From Nemania diffusa (taxonomy: Eukaryota; Ascomycota; Sordariomycetes; Xylariales; Xylariaceae): a stretch of 64,000 nucleotides of DNA. The stretch's first letter is position 1. The number at the start of each line of letters is the position of its first letter. The position numbers were made by a program, and so were the translations under genes. Below the pieces are notes generated by a model. It saw only the letters and a list, made by a program, of their open reading frames with translations, ran no database searches and was not told the DNA's origin. The stretch spans positions 4,216,001 through 4,280,000 of the forward strand of contig JBBPUQ010000006.1 of the NCBI GenBank assembly GCA_038501195.1, in the 5' to 3' direction. Shown here piece by piece: positions 33,662 to 45,961 of this stretch.

Positions 33662-36600
33662 ATTAAAAGTTTTATTAATTTTTATATTTTATTAAATAAT
33701 AAGTTATATATATATAATTAACAAAATTGTTAAAATAGCAACTTTTACTGCAATTATTTTTTATTTTTTTAATAATTTTTACTTATAAAAAAAAAATTTT
33801 ATTATAAAAATATATAATAAAAATTTATAAATTTATTTAGTTTTTAAATTTATATAAATTTTTTAGTTAAAGTAGCTAAATATATTAGTAATAGCAGAAT
33901 TTATAAATATAAATATTGATTTTTTTAATATATTAATTATTAAGTTTATTACTTTTTAGCAAACGTTTTATTTAGTTACTAAATAAAGCTATAATATAGC
34001 AATAAAATATTATAACGTTTATTAAATAAAGCTTATTAAACTTATTAAATAAATATATAAAATAATATATTTTAATTATAAAATAATATATATAAAAATA
34101 AATAAAATAATTAATAAATAATATAATAAATTAAAAAAGCTTAATATAATAATATAACAAGTTTTTAAATTTAAATATAAACAAAAATATAAAAATTTTA
34201 TATATTTAATAATAACAAAGCTTATTAAAAATTTTATTAAATAAATTAACAAATAATTAAATAAAATTATTAAAATAAATATTAAAAATATTAATATTAC
34301 TGAATTTTTTAAGTTTATTATTAATTTTAAAAAAGTTTTTTAAATTATTTATTTTATTTAAACTGTTAAATTTTAAAATATTTATAGCACTAAAATTATT
34401 AGTAGTATATTAAGCTATTATATTATAATTTTTAAACTATATTATAAAACAGTAGTTTTAAATGTTATAAAAACTAGTAAAAAATTTATAAAAAAAAAAG
34501 TATTTTTTATATTTTAAAAAAAATAAAATAAAAATAAGTTTATTAATTAAAAGTAATAAAATTGTTAAAAATAGTTTTATTAAAAAAAAAAAAAGTAAAA
34601 ATGTTGTAGCAATTTTAAGTGAAATAAATAACAAAAAAATATTTAAAAAAGTTTGCAAAGTAATTTTTACAAACGTTTTAAAATAAATATTTATATAAAT
34701 AACAAAAAAAAAAATTTTAATATTATTAATTATATAATATATTATAAATATTATTTAATAGTTAAATATTAATTTGTTTTTTTTAAAAATAAATTTAACA
34801 ATTAAATTTTAAATATAACTATTAAAAAAATTGCTAAACTATAATTAAATATTAATAAAGTTATAAAATAAATAATAAAATATATAAAATAATAGCGCAA
34901 AAAGAAAAAAGCTTAAAAAAAAATAAGTTTAAAGCTATAAAAAAAAAAATTAACTTTTAAAACTTTTAATAATTTAAATTAAAAGTATTTTTAATTTATA
35001 AAAAAAAAGCTTATTAATTTATTTATTAAAAAATTTAGTTATAATAAACTTAAAAGCTTTATTATATATTTTTAATATATTAAATTATTTTTTAAATTTA
35101 AAAAAAGTTAACTTTAAAAATATAGTAATAATAAAAAATAATATAATTTATATATATAGTTATAAAAAAATCGATATAAAGATTTAAAACTTAAAAAAAT
35201 ATATTATATATAAGCTATATAATATAGCTTATTGTTTAAAAATAGCTATAAATTTAATATTTTTATAAGTTTTAAATTATATAAAAGTTTATTAAAAAAA
35301 TAAATTTAAATTTGATTTTTTAAAACATTATTAAAAAATACTTTTATATTTTTTAATTTATATATATAACTAATATATAATAAAATATTTTTTAGTACAA
35401 TTTATAACTTATATTTTTTATATATAAAAAAATCTATTAAATTTTTATATAAAAAAGTCAAAAGTTAAAACAAGTTTATATTATTAATATTAACAGTTTA
35501 AATATTTAAAATTTAAACTATTAAAATAATTATTAATTTATATTAAAAAAGTAATAATTATATTATATTTTAACAACAAAATTTATATTATTAATTATAT
35601 AATTTGTAATAAAACAAAAATATATTGTAAAATAATATAAAATATTTATTTAAAAGTTATAAAAATAAATATATATTTAGCAATTAATTTTTATAAATAT
35701 AATAAATTTAATTAAAAAAAGCATTTTTAAAAAATAATACTAATAATTAATTAATATTTAAGCTATATATAAAATTATTATATTAATAATAAACTTATAA
35801 ATATTATATAAGTAGTTTTTAAAAATTATATTAAATATATAAACTATTATTTTAATACTAAAGTAAAAACTATTAAATATAACAGCAAGTTTGCTAGTTT
35901 AAAATAAAAAACTATTTATTTTAATAAATTAATTATTAAAAAATATAGTATTACTTTTGAAATTTTATTATTATATATTTAAAATTTTAATAGTAAAACT
36001 AAAAAAATAAAAGTTATTATTAAATTAAAAGCAAACTTTATATATAATAGCTATAAGCTTTTTTTATTTTTATAAACTAAAATAGTTTATATAACAGTTT
36101 ATTTATATAATTAAATATTTAAATAAATTAATTGTTAATAAATTTTTTATAAAAAGTTTTACTTTTATTTTAATAATTTATAAAATATAATAAGCTATAA
36201 AAAAAATTTGTTATTTATTTATTTAAAAGTTTTTAATTATATAATATTTGTTATAATTTAATAAACTAAACAAAAAAAATATAAATATTAAAAGCTTAAT
36301 TTTAAAGTTTAAATAAACTATTTAATAAACTATTAATTTATTAATATTTACTATATATAATTACTGCAAAAAAATAAAGTAATTATTATTAAAAATATAA
36401 CTTTTAACAAAAATAAATTTTTTAATAAAAATTTAAATAAATTTAAAAATAAACTTTTTAAAGTTTTATTAAAAGCTTATAAAGCATTAATTAAAAAAAT
36501 TACATATTAAAATATTTTTAAATTAAACAAAAATATAAAAAATTATTTAAAAAATAACAAATATAGTAATATATTATTAAAAAATATATTAAAAAATTTT

Positions 36601-39113
36601 AATTTTATAAAATAAATAAAAAATAAACTTATAATTAACATTTTAAAAAATTGTTTAAAAAAAATATACTTTTATATAAATGCTAAATTTAAACTAAAAC
36701 TTTTAATATTTTTTAAATTTTTTTCTGTTATATTGTTAAATTTAATAATTTTTTAATTTAATTATTTTAACTTTTGTTTTAAAAAAAAACATATTAAAAA
36801 TAAACTATAAATTTAAATTAAAATATTACTTTTTAATTTATTATAAAACAATTAAACTATTTGCTTTTATTTAATAAAACTTTATAGTATATTATATATT
36901 AACAATAAATTAATAACAAAAATATAACAAACTTATTTATTAAAAAACATTATATATAGCTATAACAATTTATTATAAATATTTAATACTATAAAAAACT
37001 TTATTAATAAAAAAAAAAATTTTTTTAAAAAAGTTTATAAAAAAAAAGCTTTTAAATAAATTATAAACTTTTTTAAAATTTGTATATATATAAACAATTA
37101 ATTTTAAATATTAAATATTAAAAATAAATTAGCTAATATTTTTTATAACAAAATATTATAAGTATTAAATATTAATAAAACTGCTTAAAAAAAAAAAAAA
37201 GCTTTTAAACTATTTAACTGCTACTAAAAAACTTACTTTTAAAAACTACTATTTTAAAAAATAAAAATTTATTATTAAAACTTACTTTTTTTATTAAAAT
37301 AGTATAACAAACTTATTAATTATTTGTTAAAAAATTATTTTTGTAAAATTAAATATATATATTTATAAAGTTATATTAAAATAAACATTTAAAAAAAAAT
37401 TTCAAAAAGCTTTTTATAAAAAAGTTTAATATTTAATTATATATAAATATATATATATAAATTTAATAAATATAACTATTATAACAAATATAAAGTTTAT
37501 TTAATAGTATAAAAAAACTAACAATTTAACTATAGCAAAAAAAATATTTATATTAATATATTAACAAAAAAATTATTTAAAATATTAATAGCTATTATTA
37601 TTAAATTTAATTTAAAACTTAAATAATATAATGTTATAAATATATTTATTAATATTAAATTAATTAAAAAAGTTTATATATATATATTATTAAATTATTA
37701 AAAGCTTAAAACAATAGTTTAATTATAACAAACTTTATATAAATTATAAAAGTTTTTTTTATTATAACAAAAAAAGTTTATTAAATTATTTTATAAAATA
37801 AAATTTATTTTTATATTTTATAAACTTTGTTATTTTTTAAAAAATAAAATATTATTATTTGTTTATATTAATAATATAATAATAATTTATAAAAAAAAAA
37901 GTTAAAAAATAATTAATAAAATAATTAAAGCTTTAAAAACTAAATATAACTTTATAAAAAAAATAATTTATAATAGTTTTTAAAAATAAAAGTTATAAAA
38001 AATAAATAAAAAAACTTTTTATAACTTTTTTAAACTTTTTATATTAAAAAAATTATTAAATTAAAAAATTCAACATTTAATATTTATTTAAACATTTTAA
38101 TAAAAATTAATAAACTTTTTTTTTATAAAAAAATTATAATTTTAATTAATATTTATTTATTTTAATAAAAAATAAAGTTTATATTATATATTATAATAAT
38201 TATATATTTTAATATAATATTTAAAATTTTATAATTAATTTATTTTAACTATAATTTATTATTTAAATATTATAAAATAATTAATAAATTTTTATTTTAT
38301 TTATTAAATATTTAGTTTTATGTTTTATAATTTAATAATAAAAATAACTTTATAATAACTAATAATGTTTTATTTAATAATAATATTTTTAATTAAAAAA
38401 GTTTTTAAATTTATATTATAAAACTTTTTAATAATATTATAAAATAAAAAATTAATAAACAAAATATAATTATTATATTTATTATTAAAGTTAAATTTTT
38501 TACTTTTATATAAATAGTTAAAAAAGCTATATATATTAATTAGCTAATTAATAAATTTAATATTAGTTTTAATAGCTAATATATATATATTTAATATAAT
38601 AATTAATAAATTATAAAACTAATTATTAAAAAAATAACAGTTTTATATATTAAATTAAAATATATAAATATATATAATTATTAATTATATTAAAAAATTA
38701 AATATAAAAGTTTTATAATAAAATATATATTTATTAATAAAATAATTGTTAATAAGTTTATTAAAACTTTTATATTTTAAAAATAACTTATATTTTTAAT
38801 ATAATTAAAACTAGTTATACTTTTTTATTAATTTAAATTTTTTATAAATGTTTTAACTATTATTAACTAATTTAAAAATTAATTAATAAATAAAAAATTA
38901 ATAAAATAGTTATAAAATAAATAGTTATAATTAATAATTATTTAAAATAAACTAATTAAACAAAAGTAAAAAAAACAAAAGTAATATAATTTAAAGTTTA
39001 TTAAACTATATATATTTAAAAAAAAAAAAAAAACTTGTTTAAAAAGCACTTTTTATATATAAACGATTTTATTACTGCAATAGTTTATATTTAGTTTAAA
39101 AACTTTAATTAGT

Positions 39114-39115
<2 letters not shown>

Positions 39116-39148
<33 letters not shown>

Positions 39149-39154
39149 TTTTCG

Positions 39155-39181
<27 letters not shown>
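39116..39181 (+). repeat. Twin poly(T) tract inside the retrotransposon
   Basis: Thirty Ts (39116-39145), then ATATTTTCG, then 27 Ts (39155-39181). Shorter runs occur near 39919-39937 and 40047-40070. They stand out even in this AT-only region, where runs are otherwise under about 10. Confidence 0.8.
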
Positions 39182-39188
<7 letters not shown>

Positions 39189-40658
39189 TTTATACTAACT
39201 TTTAATAAGTTCAAAAAAGTGCAAACAATAATATAAAAAATAACAAACTTAGCAGCAAAAATATTATTAATAAAAATATTATATAAAGTATAAAAAGTTT
39301 AATAAATATTAACAAATTTAAATTAATTAATTAATTAAAATTATATTAATTAAAAAAAAGCTATTTATATAGCTTTATATATATAGCTATTAAAATAATA
39401 TATATAATAGTTATTATAGCTTATAGTTTTTTAATAGATTTTATTTAAGCAATTTTTAAAAATATTACAAATATATTATAAATAAAAAATTTTATAAATT
39501 ATTTTAAAAAATTATATTAAATTATTATAAAAACACTATTAATTAATAATTAATAAATATATAAATTTATAAAAAATAAATATAACAAATATTATAAAAA
39601 AAAATATAAATATATAAGCAGTTTATAAATATTTTAATAATTTTAAAAAAAAAATTAATATAACTAATATTATATTTTTATTAAAATATTTATAAATATT
39701 TAATATATTTACTATTAATTTATTAAAACTAAAAATAATAATAAAAAAAACAAATAAACAAATTTATTAATAAAATATAATAAATATAAACAAAAATATA
39801 TTTGTTACTATAAAAACTTAATAATAAAATATACTAAATATAAATAAAAATATATATATTATTATAAATATTAAAATATAAAAAAAACAAAAAAAGCAGT
39901 AATAAAAAGCTTTTTTATTTTTTTTTTTTTTTTTTTTAAAAAAAAATATAATAATAATAATAATATAAATATTTTATAAAGCTTATTAACAACTTTTTAA
40001 AAGTATATAAATAAATAATTTATTAAAAAGAAATTTTTTTTTTATTTTTTTTTTAAAAAAAAAAAAAAAAATCAAACAATTTATATATATATTAGTAATA
40101 TTTTTAAAATATAAAATTAAATTATTTATAAAAAACAGTAAAAAAAAACTATAATATAATAGTTTTTATAATATTAATAAACTATTTAACTATTATATAT
40201 AAATATATAACTTTGTAATATTTACTAAATAAATAATTGTTTAAAAAAATTTATAAATTAATTAATAAATAATTTTTTTATTTAATTATAATAAATATAT
40301 AATATAAATATAAAAATATATATATTAAAATAATTATAAAAAATAAAAAAAAAAATAAAAAATAAAAAAATAAAAAAAAAACAAGTTAAAAATTTTTAAT
40401 AAGTTTAATTATATTTATATTTAATATATTATATATTATTTAATAACTAAGTAATAATATATCGACTTATTTAATAATATATTTATATAATATAAGTTAT
40501 TTATTTATTACAATATATTTAATAATATATTTTAAACTTTATATTATATATTATAAAATTTTATTATTTATTATAAATATAAATATATTTATTACTAGTT
40601 ATAAAAACAATTATATAGTGTACAAAAAAGTATTAAAATATTTGTTTTTAAAAAAATA

Positions 40659-40842
40659 TATTAAATTTAAGCTTTTTTTAAAAAGCTTAAAGCTTGTATA
40701 TAAAAAGTACATATTAATTATATAAACAATGTAGCTAGTATTAAATAGTTTATATAACGTACAAAAGAAGCTTGTTAGATAATTGCCTCAGATTAGAGCT
40801 AGTTACTAATACAACACTAGAGCACATGTACTAAATCTGACA
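40659..40842 (+). repeat. 3' LTR
   Basis: 184 bases. The inner 100 bases are A/T-converted (TATTAAATTTAAG where the 5' copy has TGTTGGATTTGAG) while the outer 80 bases keep G+C and end CTGACA. Confidence 0.88.
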
Positions 40843-43800
40843 AATTTATATAGGTTGTTCTATAATCCTTGCTCGTTTCGTGATGTCGTAACTAGGATAA
40901 TTTACCTTGTTTCATTACATCTACTAGGGTAATATAGTTAGCGTGGAGCTGTATTTCAGGGTCTTTTCAAATATGGTAAGTGGACCTAAGCCACTCGAGC
41001 TACCGACAAGCTAACGAACTCTAAAGCGCAACTTGGCTATGCCAAGCTCACAATCACGTTGTTGAAAATGAAGAACTATCTCGGGTTTCTCCAGGATTCT
41101 TACTGGAGAGAATTTCCGGGACTGCATAGAACAAAGAAAGAACTATTCGAAATTCAGAGCCGTGACCACGATAATAATTCGGTATTAGCTCAAAGCGGTG
41201 TATCTGTGACGCCGCCTCCCTAATGGCTTCTCCCGGATTGTTTTCTAAATCCAGGATGCAGTTCCTGGTGTCCACTAGGTAGTCACATTATGCAAATGTC
41301 CCATGCAGCTAAGACAGCCATCGTAGTTCACTCCTAGGAGTGAATACCAATACTATTCTAGTCACAAAACGATTTACGACTCAATTTGGATTGCTATTAA
41401 TGGTTGTTACGCATTTATGCAATATCTGCCTAGAATGCTTACTATCTTCTTACATCAGGGGAGTAGTCTAGGTTAGGGGTTCCAACATTCCCTCTGTCGA
41501 TCCTGCGGAAGCTAGTAACATATCCTAGCTATTCTATTTGTTAGATTTGATCATTATAATCAGCACGATAGTCCTAGGTAGCACATCTTGATAGATACCT
41601 ACCTAATACTAATTGATCGTATTATCAGGCGGCCGTCTTTGTAGTACAGTCTAGTTGCGCAAGCATATATCACAATTAAACCTACCAATCAAGGTGGAGG
41701 AACAGCACTAGCATTTCCCCTAGCTTATGGCCGCGCGTATATGTTTAGACAGAGCATATGTTCATGGCTTCATATGCGTAGGCTCTAAGTATCATGGTGC
41801 CTAGGGTTTATTTTGCTATGCACTCTATGAAGTTCAATCAGCTGACCTTTCGTCTTGTATTGCGTTAGTTTAATAGGTAGGACCAAAGAATGTGATAGAA
41901 TGTTTCCTTCCCTAGCTAGCTTTCTAGAGCACGTTCTTCGTCAATCTACTAGGTAGTAAGATCTATTAGCTTAACTCAAATGTATGCATACATAATTAGT
42001 TCTCACATATTAAACATCTTTGGCCAAATATCAGGCTAAATACACAGTACTCTCTATTCGCAACCCCGCTGATAAGGGCATTTTACCCTTAAATGAGTAT
42101 GAGTATCAAGGCCTTGTTTTTTAACTACAGCGGTATGGATATCGAGGTACAGATGAAAATCTAGCATACGTCATTAGGACTTCTATGCGTTGTAAATATT
42201 AACAGCCACCTTAAAAAGCCAGACCTAATACAACAGGTGACTGCTTTTCGAAGAGAGGATTGTTAAGTAGAAGGGCTTAAAACCCACGGCTCAATATTAA
42301 TGGGTTGAGATATAGCTTTGAGTACACATAGAATTATGTAGTGCCGATCCTGGTGGCAATGGCGGCAAACCGTTATGTGAGTGGACTTTAAACTCCATCA
42401 GCCTAGCCTACTTAGTAAATCAACGAAAAATCTAGAATCTCTGAAGTTGTTTTACTCTACGAATCTATTTTAATCAACCCCTCACGTGAAAGATAAGAAC
42501 GGCGAGAACAAGCATATTAGTCTATATCCACTTATTTAAAATGAGCTAACGTTACGGCCATTCCACCCACAATTGTCCAAAAGGTTAGGGCCACTAGCTA
42601 AATTAAACCTAGGCCTATTATGGGAGAAATACCTGTACCGTAGTCAGACAGAAGAGGTTGGCTCCCCGAGTGGCGGAGACGGCGACAACGATATTATATG
42701 ATACCAACCTTGGTATTATTTTAGTTCTCTTCTTAGCTTTACTACCTAACGTAGTGTTTCCTCTACGGTAGATCCGGTGAAGCTGGCCACTCCTGGTGAA
42801 CTCGCCGCCCCCGTTCTAAGTCAAATAGCCGCCAGGGGAAATATCGAATCTGAATACCATCAGTTAAAAGGAGCCAAGGGATTCTAAATCTGCCACGCGA
42901 CGCCTAAAAGATGGCCCTCGACTAATAACTTAGCACGACGGTACCGCCGTCTCACTTGTTTGCTAGCGGACCGGCCAAACGGCCCGCGATTACCGTCAGT
43001 CCAGTACTCATAGCTCACCGTCGGTAATGCCAACATACGTTTGGAATAGGTCAACTCTCCACAGTTCTGTTCAACAAACACCTATACGTTGCGATAACGC
43101 CATCTTCACGGATAGGTGCTTGATCAGTGTGTTGGGTCTACGGAGATGAGCGACTCAGTTGTTAGCCTAGATAGATATGATTGAGGCAGTGTAGGGTAGG
43201 CGAAGAAATTTGTTCAGGATTATCTCACGTAGCTCGAGTGATCAAGTTCGCTGAACCGAGCTAACTATTCTGTATTAGTATCAAGCATATTCTAACTTTC
43301 CCGTTGAGTAGATCCAGCTATACGCATACGACGCACCCATTGCGAATTCGACGTTTCTCAAGGAGCTCCGCTTCACGACAAGTTATGTACGGATATACAC
43401 GAACTCTATTATCCAGGAAAGAGTCTCATTCATCAGGATTCCGAACGCAACGGTCGGTACCGCACCAGAGCATGGTAGTAGCATTCTTTAATACTATCAG
43501 GTGGAACACATCTCTAACCAACACCTATCCTGTAGTTATTGATACCATTCCTGGCACCCATACAGCTCTGACACTACCTTGGACCCGCCGAAGGCCTATC
43601 TCCCGGGATACTAAGGGTTGACTCTTGTACAGTCTTCACCGACCTAGCATAAAGCTGGGGTTGTGGATGAGGGAATTGCTCGGGGTCGTATGCTTGCTAA
43701 TGCCGCGGCTAACGCGCGAAGGGTCTTCGAGATAATGTAGGCAGAACTGACTCAGTTAGGCTTGCGTCGGCTCCACAGACGTACAACTCTGCAATTGTCC

Positions 43801-45645
43801 TGATCGACATTACAGGAGCACTAGTCGGGCTATTACTGCTTTGTATAGTTCCGGCATGTCTCCGCGTAGGTGATTGACCGAGGGATCATGTCCACTAGCA
43901 GGCCCGCTAACTTGGTAAACAGCGCCGCGTCGTGATAGTGTCCGCTCCTTCCGGCGGGGTGTTTGGGTAGCTCGCGCGGGGGAACTACGACAATGGTTAC
44001 CGCGAAGGGATGGGTACGGATACGACTTCATTGATCACTATGACATGGTGATCCAGGAATGCGCAACATCGAAAAGTGTAGCTTGTATTTGTATTGAAGC
44101 CATCTGGTATGAAAAAGCAGGGTATTGTGGTGGCCAGTTTGCCTCGACTATTTTGGTAGGTGTTAGGTAATAAAGTAATTAGACTTTATAGGGTAGTTAT
44201 ATCTATGGATTTGACCTTCGGTCCTCCTTGTGAACCTAGAGGGCTAGGAATCAATAAATTTTCTTATTGAACCCTATATTTCACGCTCCTGCATCCTTCC
44301 TCCCAGCTGCTACGGGACTTCTCTTCACTCTGTGACCTAATCCTCTGACAGTAGGTGGGGGAACCAACGCTGTTGGAATAATTACGTACCGCTAGTCATA
44401 TGATTGATATTTCCCATCTTCGTAAAGTAGCGTCAATATTGACACTTCCCTTCTACATTTATTTATCTATCTATAAAGTGGGATTGATGTTTAATATATA
44501 ACCACGACTCTAATAAAGCATTATATTACACCTTATGCTGCATTGGTTTCGTTATGAAAAGGTAACCGGTTTTCTAATATAAGTTCGGAGGCATTATAAG
44601 CCGTAATAGCACTTAGTTACGGAGTTGTAATGGCTGTGGACAATATGGTATGGTCTTTGAAGGCCTTAAGATATATTATAACTACTATAGTCAGGACAGC
44701 TTTTACCTCGAACGATGAAAGCAGCACGGATCCTCAGTCGCAGTAATACAGCCGGCTCAATGATACGTTGGGATTATTAATTATATATAGGAACGAGAGG
44801 CAACCCTAACTAGTAACCTCGAAGGCACCTCACGCAACTGACTTATAAAGCAATATACATCATGGGAGAATGACTCAGCAATGGCCGTGATACAAGGTTA
44901 ATACACTCTTGCACTAAATCTCTGCTCCCAGAATGTCTGCTGAATAATACTTGACTCATTCACAGTCAACTATAACTTAAAAGCCCGTATTACTAGCATG
45001 ACACATTATTTAGTAGGGCATTCCATCTAGCTCCCTTATGTTTAGTTTCTATATATTAAGGTAAACAGGACGTAGAATTTCGATGCATATTACATGATGA
45101 TCGCTCATTAATAACTTTTACTGCCGTCCGTTTCCAATTCAGTCTCGTTGGTTCATTGGTATGATTAAATATAGAAGAATAGCTAATGGGTTTTTGATAT
45201 CATGAAAATGTATGATGTGAAAGGTGGTACTCTAGATTGAGAGGAAATTTATTTCTACGCCCCTTGTCGTATTGCTATAATTGATAAAAAAACTTATGAA
45301 TTAAGTACACATTCGGGTACTCTATGGCTAGCTAGCACTCGTGAAGCTTAACTTTAGGTTATGAAGTTCTTCGAATCTAAAATATCCAACCATCCTTCCA
45401 AAACCCGTCTGTTTTAACACTCAATATATCTTATACATGCTTAGTGGTCTCGTTGAAAGGTCTTAGTGATGGATTTTTGTATCACCGACCAATTATGTAA
45501 AATTAAAGCCTTTTATAACAAAAAAGTTTATAAATAATAGGTTACTTATATAAAATAACCATACAGAACTATTTATTCTTTAGTATTAAATATTATTAAC
45601 ACTATTATATTTTCTTTATATTTAATTCATTTAGAAAAATCATAT
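40843..45645. other. 4.8 kb without a recognisable gene
   Basis: Right flank of the retrotransposon. Composition returns to near normal by 41000. 42600-44050 is the most GC-rich part and has medium-length frames on both strands (for example 43304-43621), but none resembles a known protein and any coding origin is decayed. 45480-45640 is again AT-only, ending where the hydrolase relic begins. Confidence 0.4.
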
Positions 45646-45961
45646 TATCCCGAGAGACCGAATACCGTGGCTTGTTGCTTCGAGGAACTTGGTAACACAG
45701 TGGTAGGTCGAGCACTTCCCACGTCATACGGCATTTTGACTTATCACATTTGCCATGAAAGTTGGTATAAACGAGTCCGCCATTCTGCGGGGCCTAGAGA
45801 TCCCAATTATAATACATAGAGAACACAGAGATATGACCAAACTCGCCTCTGAGTACGACGAGGACTTTCGGACTGTCGCTACCCGGTTGGTCTGCTGGAT
45901 AAATGAAAACCCTCAGCAGACGTCCCAAACACTGTTCACCAAATATCGTCAGACGATGTAA
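45646..45961 (+). pseudogene. Truncated C-terminal end of an alpha/beta-hydrolase effector domain
   Basis: The frame reads ...RPNTVACCFEEL, then a possible 70-nt intron (45692-45761, GTAACA to AAAG), then VGINESAILRGLEIPIIIHREHRDMTKLASEYDEDF and a TRLVCWINEN helix. This is the characteristic end of the SERAC1-like hydrolase domain that precedes NACHT or NB-ARC in fungal NLRs: the FFEEL strand, the ESAIL segment and the HRDMTKF catalytic-His block. The rest of the domain, including the GxSxG elbow, is missing, and an AT-only stretch lies directly upstream. Its stop (45959-45961) overlaps the ATG of the NB-ARC ORF in another frame. I found no intron that fuses the two; a one-base shift would. 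Confidence 0.6.

Larger units (their letters stand above)
33478..40842. mobile_element. Complete LTR retrotransposon, 7.4 kb, destroyed by RIP
   Basis: Two 184-base direct repeats bound the element at 33478-33661 and 40659-40842. They align without a gap and the differences I see are transitions. The outer termini are TGTTGG at the left and CTGACA at the right, the canonical TG...CA. The flanking pentamers are AACTT (33473-33477) and AATTT (40843-40847), a 5-bp target duplication with one C/T change. The 7.0 kb interior is almost only A and T with stops in all frames, so gag and pol cannot be recognised and Gypsy or Copia cannot be decided. A short A-run just before the 3' LTR may be the former polypurine tract. 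It cannot move by itself. Confidence 0.88.

Noticed and set aside
33662..40658. AT-only block considered as mitochondrial DNA inserted in the nucleus
   Set aside because: Bounded exactly by LTRs and a target duplication, with no tRNA or mitochondrial reading frames visible.
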